Origin: Candidatus Gottesmanbacteria bacterium GW2011_GWC1_43_10
GTDB taxonomy: Bacteria; Patescibacteriota; Microgenomatia; UBA10105
Length of the DNA: 43,943 bases
Assembly: GCA_000995415.1 (NCBI GenBank)
Contig: LCEX01000015.1
Coordinates: 1-43,943 of the forward strand
Direction: 5' to 3'
Positions 1 through 8,867 of the stretch are shown here, piece after piece. Made by a program: the position numbers and the translations under genes. The stretch's first letter is position 1; each line of letters opens with the position of its first letter. The notes beneath the pieces were generated by a model. The model searched no databases. It had not been told where the DNA came from and saw nothing but the letters and a program-made list of their open reading frames with translations.

Positions 1-990
1 GGAATTTTAGCAACTAAAGTTTTTTCGAGACCTGTCGGGATCATAGCCGCTTTACTTTACGCTACCACCCCCACGATGGTGATGGCCAACCGCATGTCAT
101 TGACGGAAAACTTGTTGACACCAATCGTACTTGGGACTTTGTGCCTGTTTCTCACCCAATTTAAAAGCCGCGCTGGAGTGACCCTTCAACCGTTTCTCGT
201 AGGCCTAGGAGCTGCCTTGGCCATCCTTACCAAACAAGCCGGCATCAGCCTGGGTTTGACTTTAATACTGCTGTTTATTCTGCGTCGGAACTGGCGCGGG
301 ACGATCATTACTGGCCTTTTCTCAATATTTGCCATTGGAATACACTGGGCCATTGGATATGCATTTAGTTGGCATTTATTTATCACCACTCAACAGGAAT
401 TATTGGCGGCTTTCATCAAAGAAGGCCTACCCCAACTGACACAAACTATTTTTCTTAGTCCTACAATTGCCCGTAAAGAGCACGTATTTTTGGACGGCGC
501 CATGCTTTTAGGATATCTGCTATTATTTTCCGGACCGTTGTGGCTAAAAACGCAGCGTAAATTTTTGGTTGAAGACATTTTGGCTTTTCCCTTAATTTTT
601 GTCCTGTTGCTGGCTTTGGCTGCCAGTGGAGCGGGTTTTTCTTTTTACGGCTGGCATGTCTATCCTGTATTTCCTTTCCTAATGATTCTTTTAGCCTCTG
701 TTTTGGTTAGTCAGTTTCAAGCGCCACAATTTTTGACTCTACTTGTGTTCTATTTGATTTTAGGGTCTTCCACCCTCAGATTTCTTCTCCAATTTTCCAC
801 AAAATACCAACTGTTGTGGCCGCAGATTTTGGCTGGCGGCTTAATTTTCCTATTATCCGCTTTTGTCCTTAAACCCAAAATTCGTCAAGTCATATTTTTA
901 GTTTTTTTTCTCCTAGTAATTGTCGTAAATATTTATACCGTGGTAGACTTAAACCAAATTTATCCGGTCATGGCGCAGCCGCAAATATGA
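1..990 (+). CDS. Glycosyltransferase family 39-like multipass membrane protein (5' truncated by window edge)
   Basis: Frame is open from base 1 (GILATKVFSRPVGIIAALLYATTPTM...) and aligns with the downstream paralog (KKVFRPAIGLLAALFYALTP..SVTENLLTP). Many TM segments. Confidence 0.75.
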   Translation, partial: GILATKVFSRPVGIIAALLYATTPTMVMANRMSLTENLLTPIVLGTLCLFLTQFKSRAGVTLQPFLVGLGAALAILTKQAGISLGLTLILLFILRRNWRGTIITGLFSIFAIGIHWAIGYAFSWHLFITTQQELLAAFIKEGLPQLTQTIFLSPTIARKEHVFLDGAMLLGYLLLFSGPLWLKTQRKFLVEDILAFPLIFVLLLALAASGAGFSFYGWHVYPVFPFLMILLASVLVSQFQAPQFLTLLVFYLILGSSTLRFLLQFSTKYQLLWPQILAGGLIFLLSAFVLKPKIRQVIFLVFFLLVIVVNIYTVVDLNQIYPVMAQPQI

Positions 991-2381
991 ACAAATCAAA
1001 ATATTGGATACTTTTAGTTCTCATTTCCGGACTGGGTTTAGTTTTGCGTCTTAATAACTACGACCAAGTGCCACCGTGGCGCGAAGCAGATGATGAGATC
1101 CATTATGCCTGGGCCGGGTTAACTTGGCTACGAGAAGGTACACCCAAAAGCTGGTCATACTTATCAAGTTACCCGACATTTGAAACATATCTAGCTTGGG
1201 ATACTAAATGGCGTTTGGTGAGTCCGATGCTTGAAAAACCACCAGTCTATATCTTACTTAACGGCGTCTTACTTGTTTTGACCGGGGTCAAAAACCTGGA
1301 CCAAGTGCGACTTTCAGTCATCCGACTGTTGCCGATCATTTTTTCTCTGATCACCATTTATCTTATTGGTTTAGTCGGCAAAAAAGTGTTTCGTCCGGCA
1401 ATCGGACTTTTGGCAGCTTTATTCTATGCTCTGACTCCGATCGTCGTTTTAAGCAACCGTCTGTCTGTGACCGAAAATCTGCTGACACCGATTTTCCTTG
1501 TCGCTACACTTGTCTTTGTTCACGAATCTAAATCAAAACACTCCTCTAGTTATCAACCTTGGCTTTTAGGTATACTTGCCGGACTGGCAGCTTTGACCAA
1601 ACAAAGTGGGATAGCGTTGGCAGTGGCTCTCGGTTGCCTTTTTGCCTACCAGCGAGAGTGGCAGAAATTATGGCGGTTTGGCTTAACCGCTTTCGGACTG
1701 AATTTGATTTATCCCGCAATCGGCTGGTATTATAATTGGCCGCTGTTTAGCTCGCTGGTGGCCGAACAACGCCGGATCGGGCTTCAGGGCGGACTGCCTC
1801 AACTCATACTTACTATTCTTTCCCGGCCGCTCATTGGCAGCGAACACTTGTTTGTAGACGGCACACTCCTCCTGGGCTATCTGCTTTTTTTCACGAGCCC
1901 CTATTGGCTGTTGACTTTGAAAACCAAAACAGAGAATTGGAAGAGAATTGGTTTGTTGACTATTCCCTTTACCTATATCATTTATTTGGCTTTGGCTACC
2001 ACTGGTGCCGAACCCATGGGTTCTGGCCAGGGCTTTTGGGGGTGGTATATGTATCCGTTATTTCCCTATTTAACAGTATTAATCGCTGTAATTCTTTATG
2101 ATATCTGGCAAGCTTTTTCGCTCTTTAAATTCCTGCCGCTATTTTTGCTTCTGGGATCGTCCGCAGTTCGCTTTAGCTTGCTGTTTTTACCCCAATCTCT
2201 CCATTATCGCTGGCAAATGAGTCTGGGATTATTGCTGGTTTTGGTTCTGGCTCTCTGGCAGCTACCCAAATATCGCAAAATTATGTTGACGCTTCTGTTT
2301 CTACTGTTTTTGGCTGTCAATATCTTCACTAGTATACATCTTGACCAAATCTATCCCAGTCTCGCGCAACCAACGCCTTGA
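987..2381 (+). CDS. Glycosyltransferase family 39-like (dolichyl-P-mannose mannosyltransferase-like) membrane protein, tandem paralog
   Basis: 464 aa multipass protein with N-terminal WREADDEIHYAW acidic loop. 4-bp overlap with the upstream gene. Confidence 0.75.
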   Translation: MNKSKYWILLVLISGLGLVLRLNNYDQVPPWREADDEIHYAWAGLTWLREGTPKSWSYLSSYPTFETYLAWDTKWRLVSPMLEKPPVYILLNGVLLVLTGVKNLDQVRLSVIRLLPIIFSLITIYLIGLVGKKVFRPAIGLLAALFYALTPIVVLSNRLSVTENLLTPIFLVATLVFVHESKSKHSSSYQPWLLGILAGLAALTKQSGIALAVALGCLFAYQREWQKLWRFGLTAFGLNLIYPAIGWYYNWPLFSSLVAEQRRIGLQGGLPQLILTILSRPLIGSEHLFVDGTLLLGYLLFFTSPYWLLTLKTKTENWKRIGLLTIPFTYIIYLALATTGAEPMGSGQGFWGWYMYPLFPYLTVLIAVILYDIWQAFSLFKFLPLFLLLGSSAVRFSLLFLPQSLHYRWQMSLGLLLVLVLALWQLPKYRKIMLTLLFLLFLAVNIFTSIHLDQIYPSLAQPTP

Positions 2382-2387
2382 GTTGGC

Positions 2388-3170
2388 TCAACTATCAATC
2401 ATCGCCGCATTCTCCCAGGTAGCGTAAAAGTAGTCACGAAGAGCCTGGGATAAACCCCCGCTGTAAATAACCAGACTGGTTCGCTCAGCAATATTGTCTG
2501 GATTGTTGGCAGCAAGGATAGCATGTTTCTTATCAAAGACAACGAGGTGAAAACCGCTATCCGAAAAATGACGGACTTCAATACCCATCCGCACCCAACT
2601 TCGCAAAAGCTGGGCATTTCCCTCATCATACCGGTGCGGTATAAATTTGATACTGACTCCCCGTTCAAGCGCATCACGGTTGGCAAGTTTCAACTCATCG
2701 GGTACTGACTCACCTACTGAAATGATGAGCACTTCTTCTTTCGTTTGTTTAAGAAAATCAACGTACGCTTTAAACATCGCCCGCCTTCCAGAAATCATAT
2801 CGATCCTGGTTTCCGGTGGACTAGATGTTTTTCTTGCAAATGCTTGAATGGAAAGAGTTTTCACCTCTTCCAACGCTTGCGCTTGCCTTTGGACAAAAGC
2901 ATTTATAGCAACTTGAGGCGGGATGGCTTGGAATGTGACCGGATGAGTATCAAGCACTACCACAAAACCTTTTTGCTTGAGTCTGTCAATTATCCGGTAA
3001 ACCGCGTTGGGGAAGATGTTGACAGCCTGAGCCAGCTCACTAGCTCTAAGCGAACCTCGGTGAACCAGCTCAATATAACAAGCGACCTCGTCGTGGGACA
3101 ACCCAAGTTTAACCAACGGCTGTAATGTCGTGACGGTCTTTTTGGTCTTCATTACGGCATATTTTAACAT
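2388..3170 (-). CDS. TrmB-family transcriptional regulator
   Basis: N-terminal winged HTH (LGLSHDEVACYIELVHRGSLRASELAQAVNIFPNAVYRIIDRLKQKGFV) and TrmB-like C-terminal domain. Confidence 0.8.
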   Translation of the reverse strand: MLKYAVMKTKKTVTTLQPLVKLGLSHDEVACYIELVHRGSLRASELAQAVNIFPNAVYRIIDRLKQKGFVVVLDTHPVTFQAIPPQVAINAFVQRQAQALEEVKTLSIQAFARKTSSPPETRIDMISGRRAMFKAYVDFLKQTKEEVLIISVGESVPDELKLANRDALERGVSIKFIPHRYDEGNAQLLRSWVRMGIEVRHFSDSGFHLVVFDKKHAILAANNPDNIAERTSLVIYSGGLSQALRDYFYATWENAAMIDS

Positions 3171-3211
3171 ATCAAGGTTAATTTTTCATAGGGTTTGTTA
3201 TTCTAACGAGC

Positions 3212-3583
3212 ATGAAAGAACAAAAAAAGCCAGATCCATTTTTCTTTGCTGAACTCTTCGTACCGGAAAACTTATTTTTACTTGAAGACAGTGCATTGTA
3301 TGTATTCGTACGAGGAGGAAATATTGTTGGGTTTGGAAAAGGCATGGATCATACTTATTTGTGGGACAGGCTTTATGAAAGAGGGTTAATAGAAGGCCCT
3401 CCACTAGATGCTGGAAAAATTCAGTATGGAAGATTTACAAACCCTTATGTGTGGGAAGTCCGTTTGTATGGCGATTCTTGGTCATTGAAAGTTGGAGGAG
3501 ATGACAGATCCGAAAGAAGTGTTACAAAAGACTTAATGAAACAAATACTCAAAGACAGTCCCGTAAGATTTCACGAAAAATAA
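3212..3583 (+). CDS. Hypothetical protein
   Basis: 123 aa ORF with plausible composition; no family recognised. Confidence 0.5.
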   Translation: MKEQKKPDPFFFAELFVPENLFLLEDSALYVFVRGGNIVGFGKGMDHTYLWDRLYERGLIEGPPLDAGKIQYGRFTNPYVWEVRLYGDSWSLKVGGDDRSERSVTKDLMKQILKDSPVRFHEK

Positions 3584-3596
3584 ACTTTTTAGGCTT

Positions 3597-4376
3597 TTAA
3601 GTCTTCTCTGCAAAAATAAGCAGTCTCTTAAGGGTCGTTCCCGGTGGCCAACAGGTTTGCAGGATAAGCATTTCTTTATTTTCCGAATTGGTCGAAACTA
3701 AATATGAAGTATCGGTGGGTTCAACTATCTTCTTCTCCGTGACCGTGTAGCGATGCTTGACGCCTCCAAAATAGACCTCTACCCGATCACCACTCACTAA
3801 TTCACTGAGTAAATAAAACACCGCGTTATAGCGGATGGCCTTAAACGGCGTGTCTGTCGAATGGGCAAATAAATAAATATTACCGCCCTCTCCGGGAAAT
3901 CCGCTGCCTTTGGCGTGAGCTACTCCTTCGGCTAAGGCAGTCAAGTATTCAGTTTTGTTTTGCGGATCAATATTTGCCAGTATTTTGCTGCGGGCCGAGA
4001 TTTTGGGAATGACTAGTGAAAAATTGGGATCCGGCGGTGGTAAAGGCGTGACTACTTGCTGATCTAGGATTTGGCCAAACTGACCGGGAGAAGTCGCCGG
4101 AGTTGGGAAAAATTTTTGCCAGTGATATGTGACTTCAGCAGTCACCACCGGGCTATAAAAATAAATGAAACTAGCGCCTAAAAGAAACAGAATTAAAATT
4201 GGGATGAAGATAAGTCGGGGCCAACGCGCGGATCTGGAGTTTAAAGACTTGGAAGGGAATTCGAGCGCCTGCCCTACACCCGAATCCCCATCCAGATCTT
4301 TAAATCCCTGCCGTTTTGATTTTGTTTGCAGACGGGGCGGAGCAAAAATTATTCCCTCCCGTCGCATCATGGCCAC
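3597..4376 (-). CDS. Sortase, membrane anchored
   Basis: N-terminal TM; catalytic His in LFAHSTD, Cys in LILQTCWPPGTTLKR, Arg in LKRL. Confidence 0.85.
   Translation of the reverse strand: MAMMRREGIIFAPPRLQTKSKRQGFKDLDGDSGVGQALEFPSKSLNSRSARWPRLIFIPILILFLLGASFIYFYSPVVTAEVTYHWQKFFPTPATSPGQFGQILDQQVVTPLPPPDPNFSLVIPKISARSKILANIDPQNKTEYLTALAEGVAHAKGSGFPGEGGNIYLFAHSTDTPFKAIRYNAVFYLLSELVSGDRVEVYFGGVKHRYTVTEKKIVEPTDTSYLVSTNSENKEMLILQTCWPPGTTLKRLLIFAEKT
4237..4313. repeat. Imperfect inverted repeat (~30-bp arms) inside the sortase N-terminal region
   Basis: TGGAGTTTAAAGACTTGGAAGGGAATTCGAG versus reverse complement of the right arm GGGATTTAAAGATCTGGATGGGGATTCGGG. Confidence 0.65.
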
Positions 4377-4606
4377 CTATTATAATCCTTCTTGCCAAAT
4401 TTGCAAATTTGGAATGTGTAGCTATTCAATAATTTGTTAGTAATCATAAAAAAACACACCCGGTATCCATACCAACTTTTTCCAAATGGGTGTGAAAAAA
4501 TAACAGTGGATAAATAAATTTAGCTTGATAGATTGGGTAGTTTTGACTTATGAAAAAAAGGCTTTGCAACAAAATTTTTAGGCCTTCTTAGCCTCATTTT
4601 TTTGAC

Positions 4607-4748
4607 TTGACAGTGTAAGACTACTTCTGTTACAAACAAACACAAGGATACCAAAACCCTTACTCTGTCCTAGGGCCATGGTACCACACGTAAAGGGCAT
4701 TACTACTCGTAGCCGCTTCAAACCAGCTAGCGATAGTGATGCTCTTTT
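4607..4748 (+). ncRNA. Candidate small RNA with promoter and intrinsic terminator
   Basis: TTGACA (4607) - 18 nt - TACAAA, then a CCCTTAC...GTAAAGGG stem, then a GCATTACTA...TAGTGATGC hairpin followed by TTTTT at 4744-4748. No ORF. Confidence 0.5.
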
Positions 4749-4825
4749 TAGTTTATTTTACTCTGTCAGAGATTAAGAACGAATTAAGATCCTCCTTTTT
4801 TTTCCACACGTAAAGGGTTTATTTC

Positions 4826-4918
4826 AGTTATCGGTTCTCGGTTTTCAGTTTTCGGATATTGGTTAATCAGTTGTCAGTTTGTCGGTTTAAACAGAGGAAC
4901 AGAAAACTGATAAATGAG
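4826..4918. repeat. Degenerate 7-mer array (GTTNTCG-type) with an inverted arm
   Basis: gttatcg gttctcg gttttca gttttcg gatattg ... ; right arm aacagaaaactgataa is the reverse complement of the same unit type. Confidence 0.7.
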
Positions 4919-4928
4919 ATTCCTCAAC

Positions 4929-5081
4929 TCACAACGTGAACACCGGGATCGATAAACCTTTTTTCTTAAGCTGCAATAGTTGTTGGCGTACTTCCTGACT
5001 CAAATCTGCCCGTTCTTGCTCTTCCGGTGTCAATTCTGGCTTCTGCCAAAATCTGGCTAAAAATTCTTTGAGTTTAATCAT
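4929..5081 (-). CDS. Small hypothetical protein (50 aa, MIKLKEFLARFWQKPELTPEEQERADLSQEVRQQLLQLKKKGLSIPVFTL)
   Basis: ORF below the supplied length cutoff; preceded by AGGTGA SD-like sequence. Confidence 0.5.
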   Translation of the reverse strand: MIKLKEFLARFWQKPELTPEEQERADLSQEVRQQLLQLKKKGLSIPVFTL

Positions 5082-5312
5082 TTTTTTCACCTATTTAGGT
5101 TTTAACATGGTCGTAAAGTCTTTGTCAAGACCTATAGATTTTTTCCTTTTCTAAAACGCTAGACTTATAGTTTTTATATGAAGATTAATGCTGTCATGAC
5201 AACCTATTTTACTTATAAACTTCTCTTGTGGATAACTTGTGCATTACTTTCCTTATCCCCAAACGAACCACAGTATCTCTCATTAATGTTGTAATAAGTT
5301 GTGAAAAAGTAA

Positions 5313-5475
5313 GAGCCTGTTTGGAAAGTCTCTTTTGAGATAGAATTGTCCAGATTCGAGCGAAAACCATGAAGCGTGAGGAGCTGTATCCAAGGTGATA
5401 CAGTGACGAACGGTGAGTGGTTTTGTAGCCGAATGTGGGCAATTATAGCCAAATATGGACTTTTCAAACAGGCTC
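5313..5475. mobile_element. MITE-like element with 18-bp terminal inverted repeats
   Basis: GAGCCTGTTTGGAAAGTC ... GACTTTTCAAACAGGCTC (17/18 TIR match), 163 bp, no transposase. Confidence 0.7.
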
Positions 5476-5565
5476 TAAAATTTGGGTGGGAAAAGAGATG
5501 ATAACAAGGCTGAGTCTAACATCAAGGCTTAGCCCTTAAGCGGATTGCAGTAAACCACGCTATTT

Positions 5566-5838
5566 TCAATAAAAAGCGGTACTTAATTTCATGTAGATCA
5601 CATAGAAAAAAATCAGCGTAACTATGATAAGCGCAATATAAGAAAAAGTACGATGCGTTTGAGAGACAGCTGTTACTTCACTGCCATATATTTTTTTTCC
5701 CAAATAAATGATAGGTATGGATATAAATATCGGAATAATTAAACCAATAAATCCTAAAACAAAGAAGACTTCAATTGCTCCGATTCCCAAAATTGATATT
5801 CCTATACCAATAATCAATAGTCCTACAAATTTTTTCAT
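5566..5838 (-). CDS. Small membrane protein (3 predicted TM)
   Basis: 90 aa, strongly hydrophobic. Confidence 0.55.
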   Translation of the reverse strand: MKKFVGLLIIGIGISILGIGAIEVFFVLGFIGLIIPIFISIPIIYLGKKIYGSEVTAVSQTHRTFSYIALIIVTLIFFYVIYMKLSTAFY

Positions 5839-5897
5839 CTTATTAAATGATACACTGAAAATATTTCTTTTGCTTATTAAAAGTGTACAATACTCAT

Positions 5898-6629
5898 ATG
5901 TCTTTTGATCTCGATAAACATTTGGCTGAGGAACACAATATGAATCCCTTTTCGACGTATCTTAAGGAAATCGTCTACGGCGGAAATGACGGCATTGTGA
6001 CTACCTTTGCCGTCGTTGCCGGATTTGCCGGAGCCCAGGCCCAACTTGGGGGTAGTTTGCCGGTTTTGACAGTCCTTCTTTTTGGCTTTGCCAACCTATT
6101 TGCTGATGGCGTATCCATGTCATTGGGTAATTTCCTGTCAACACGCGCTGAAAAAGATGTTTATCGTAATTTCAAAGCCAAAGAACTCACCGAAATCAAA
6201 CACAATTCAAAATCAGAAAAGGCTGAAAGTGTGGAGATTTTAAAAAGAAAAGGGTTTAATGAGTCCCAAGCCCAAGAACTAGTTAATATTTACGCAACTA
6301 ATGAGAGCTACTGGCTGGAATTTATGATGAATCAGGAGTTGGAACTGCAAAACCCGGAAAAAGATAATCCCTGGTATATGGCGCTTGCGACTTTTATTTC
6401 TTTTGTCGGCTTTGGTTTGATACCTTTAATGCCTTATATATTGGCTCGGGGAAATGGCAACTTATTTATCTATTCGGTGCTATCAACTGTGGTTGCGCTT
6501 ATTTTGCTGGGCACTCTGCGCTGGCGGGTATCCAAACAAGGCCTAACGCGTTCCATTTCCGAAACCCTCATTTTGGGCGGGATAGCAGCACTTGTTGCCT
6601 ATTTTGTTGGCACACTGTTTCGAATTTAA
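5898..6629 (+). CDS. VIT1/CCC1-family transporter
   Basis: EIVYGGNDGIVTTFAVVAGFAGA and FADGVSMSLGNFLSTRAEKDVY motifs. Confidence 0.88.
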   Translation: MSFDLDKHLAEEHNMNPFSTYLKEIVYGGNDGIVTTFAVVAGFAGAQAQLGGSLPVLTVLLFGFANLFADGVSMSLGNFLSTRAEKDVYRNFKAKELTEIKHNSKSEKAESVEILKRKGFNESQAQELVNIYATNESYWLEFMMNQELELQNPEKDNPWYMALATFISFVGFGLIPLMPYILARGNGNLFIYSVLSTVVALILLGTLRWRVSKQGLTRSISETLILGGIAALVAYFVGTLFRI

Positions 6630-6709
6630 CCTTTTAAATTACCGCAAAACCACCTTTTTTCCGTCAAATATCACCGCTTGAAGTAAATAAGGTAAGCATA
6701 ACTGGGTCA

Positions 6710-6726
6710 ATACCTGCGGCAGGTAT
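6710..6726. repeat. 17-bp perfect palindrome ATACCTGC-G-GCAGGTAT
   Basis: Directly read; sits immediately before the VIT remnant. Confidence 0.8.
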
Positions 6727-6756
6727 TTTAAGTCCTCTTTTTGAAAAACTTTCCGT

Positions 6757-6924
6757 GCAAGTACAGCTCTTACCGCCACGCTCTTTGGAGTCGGAGCTTA
6801 TAAAGCCCGCGTCACCGTCGGCCGCTGGTACCGATCAGGCACACAACTCATGCTCATCGGCATCATTTCGGCTCTCGTCAGCTACGGTGTCGGCCTCTTA
6901 TTTAAAGCTCCAGTAGTACCATAA
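6757..6924 (+). pseudogene. C-terminal remnant of a second VIT-family gene
   Basis: Translates as ASTALTATLFGVGAYKARVTVGRWYRSGTQLMLIGIISALVSYGVGLLFKAPVVP*, a VIT C-terminal motif without the N-terminal part. Confidence 0.75.
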
Positions 6925-6936
6925 ATCTAAAAACCA

Positions 6937-8025
6937 TCAGCTGGTTTCTATCTTTGTCTTTTTTGCAAACACGGGATTATAAAGATAAGGGAGATAAAGT
7001 TGGACCAATACTTTTGTGGCCGCCCGTGCGTCTATATTGGGATTATGTAAATTTCTGATATTTGCGCCAACTTCCTGACGCAACAATTGCTTTTGTAAAG
7101 CCAACTTGATGATTGAATACCGGCGTAAGGATTTATGCGGCACAATTCCGCACAATGCATCAATCACTTTTCGTAGTCCAAAATAGAAACCTGGCTCATC
7201 CTCCTCTGTATAAATAATCTCCAACTTACCTGCTTTTGTGTTTTCTATATAAGGCAAAACCACTTCATCACAACACTGTTTTAGATACAAAACGCCGTTT
7301 ACAAAATCTGCATCCCCCAAATATTTTCCGGTTCCATCCTCCATCACTGCCCACGCGGCCAGCAGTAATTCCCTATATTCTCCCATCCGCTCGCCTCTTT
7401 CCGCTCCAGTAAATAATTTTCTCCAGATATGTGGGATATCTTGAACCACAGGACTTGCCCCTCGTTCACTCCGACTATCCATAGCAGAGATCAAGGAACG
7501 AGCTAAAAGAGAAATCTTCTGTTTCCCGACAAGATCCACTAACCAATCTAGTTCTGTTGATTGAAAACGCCTAGCAATAATATCCATTTGTTCTCCCGAA
7601 TCTTGTCTTTCTCGGGCTTTAATCAAAGCTTCGGTAGTTGCCCTATCAGCAATCGCTAGTTTTGCTATTTGATAAGCGGTATCTCCAATTTCATCTACCA
7701 AAGCAAAACTTGAATCTGTTTCTTCTGTCCACATTATGTCAGCAATTCCAGGCAAACCGTGCATATACTCTTTCGGAAAAAGCGCATCTGGAAAAATTCC
7801 AGCCTGCAATAACTCTTTCCGAACTTGGGCAATCCGAAGTGAAGACTCGAGAAAACTACCCGAATCAACAACATACAACTTACTTCTCGGTATAAACGGT
7901 TCTCCCCATGGAGATCCTCGTCTTTCAAGTCTTGCTCTTCTGACAGCCAAAATCTCCCTTGCGAATGGATTATATCGACTTAACCTCATTAGTTTTTCTG
8001 GCATATTCCGGATATTATATATCAA
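6937..8025 (-). CDS. Hypothetical protein, 362 aa
   Basis: Long ORF with coherent composition; no family recognised. Confidence 0.65.
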   Translation of the reverse strand: MIYNIRNMPEKLMRLSRYNPFAREILAVRRARLERRGSPWGEPFIPRSKLYVVDSGSFLESSLRIAQVRKELLQAGIFPDALFPKEYMHGLPGIADIMWTEETDSSFALVDEIGDTAYQIAKLAIADRATTEALIKARERQDSGEQMDIIARRFQSTELDWLVDLVGKQKISLLARSLISAMDSRSERGASPVVQDIPHIWRKLFTGAERGERMGEYRELLLAAWAVMEDGTGKYLGDADFVNGVLYLKQCCDEVVLPYIENTKAGKLEIIYTEEDEPGFYFGLRKVIDALCGIVPHKSLRRYSIIKLALQKQLLRQEVGANIRNLHNPNIDARAATKVLVQLYLPYLYNPVFAKKTKIETS

Positions 8026-8076
8026 ATCGATGGTTTGGGCCTATATGACAATCCAAACACCAAATCATTTCCCTGC

Positions 8077-8106
8077 TTGACAAGTCTGGGGAATCTTCTT
8101 TATAAT
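8077..8106 (+). promoter_or_regulatory. Near-consensus sigma70-type promoter
   Basis: TTGACA (8077-8082) - 18 nt - TATAAT (8101-8106). Confidence 0.75.
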
Positions 8107-8130
8107 TTACGCATATCTATATATAACCTT

Positions 8131-8208
8131 ATGTCACGCGCTACACATCAATATATTATTTGGTCTAACCTCCGATTTACTGCGGAGGTTCGTAGCGTGC
8201 TCGGTTAA
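8131..8208 (+). CDS. Putative leader peptide MSRATHQYIIWSNLRFTAEVRSVLG
   Basis: ATG at 8131, TAA at 8206-8208, between the promoter and an intrinsic terminator. Confidence 0.5.
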   Translation: MSRATHQYIIWSNLRFTAEVRSVLG

Positions 8209-8264
8209 GCCGAAGCAAAAAGTATCAAGCTCGAACCTCCTGAAGAAAACCAGGAGGTTTTTTT
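8167..8264 (+). promoter_or_regulatory. Attenuator: AACCTCC/GGAGGTT arms repeated twice, terminator abutting the next ATG
   Basis: Arms at 8167, 8184, 8234 and 8253; second hairpin followed by T7 (8258-8264); AGGAGG also acts as SD of the ORF at 8265. Confidence 0.7.
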
Positions 8265-8855
8265 ATGTATCACGAAAAAGCAAAAGACATAGTTAGAATA
8301 ATGGAAGCGGCTAGTGCATTAGGTATTCCGTGTACAGCTTCATTGGGTATTGAGGGTAGATTTATCGTACCTAAAGTGCCATTTATTGCTTTTGGTTCAA
8401 GATTTTTCACTACACCTGACGACCTGCTAAGAGAAATTAATCCTTCTGCCATGGGTAAACTGACTGCGGACTGGCAAAGATTGGTTCAAGGTATTACATA
8501 CTTAGCAAATCCATTTACCGGATTAAGACATTTAGATGGAGGTGCGCCGGATGCTGCGGTTAATGCTTTTTCTGGGGGAATAGCCATTGCTGACGGATTA
8601 CCAGGTGCTAAGGTTATTCTCCCTCGATCAGTAGGCATTAACCCTGCAGAATTCGCAGGAAAAGACATCATAAGTGAAGGAAACTTAACATTCAGATATA
8701 ATTCCTGGTCGCCACCTACAGCAGAAGAGTTAATTCCAGTTGAAAATAGAGGCAAAGACGGCAAAATAGCTTTAGGAGTAAATTTTACCCTCACTACAAA
8801 CACTGGCACACGTGATTACACGTTTCCTATGAGAACAGAATTAAGAATGCACTAA
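8265..8855 (+). CDS. Hypothetical protein, 196 aa
   Basis: ORF with SD GGAGG 7 nt upstream; no family recognised. Confidence 0.65.
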   Translation: MYHEKAKDIVRIMEAASALGIPCTASLGIEGRFIVPKVPFIAFGSRFFTTPDDLLREINPSAMGKLTADWQRLVQGITYLANPFTGLRHLDGGAPDAAVNAFSGGIAIADGLPGAKVILPRSVGINPAEFAGKDIISEGNLTFRYNSWSPPTAEELIPVENRGKDGKIALGVNFTLTTNTGTRDYTFPMRTELRMH

Positions 8856-8867
8856 GTAAACTCTACT

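Noticed and set aside
2399-3125. Antisense ORFs overlapping the TrmB-like gene
   Set aside because: Opposite-strand shadows of a convincing coding frame, no family similarity.
4601-4760. Assignment of the candidate ncRNA as SRP RNA, tmRNA or RNase P
   Set aside because: No GGAAGCAGCC-type SRP loop, no tag-like ORF or tRNA-like domain, and no RNase P core motif recognised.
5209-5467. Two overlapping minus ORFs (77 and 84 aa)
   Set aside because: They lie mostly within the TIR-bounded MITE-like element and read differently in two frames.
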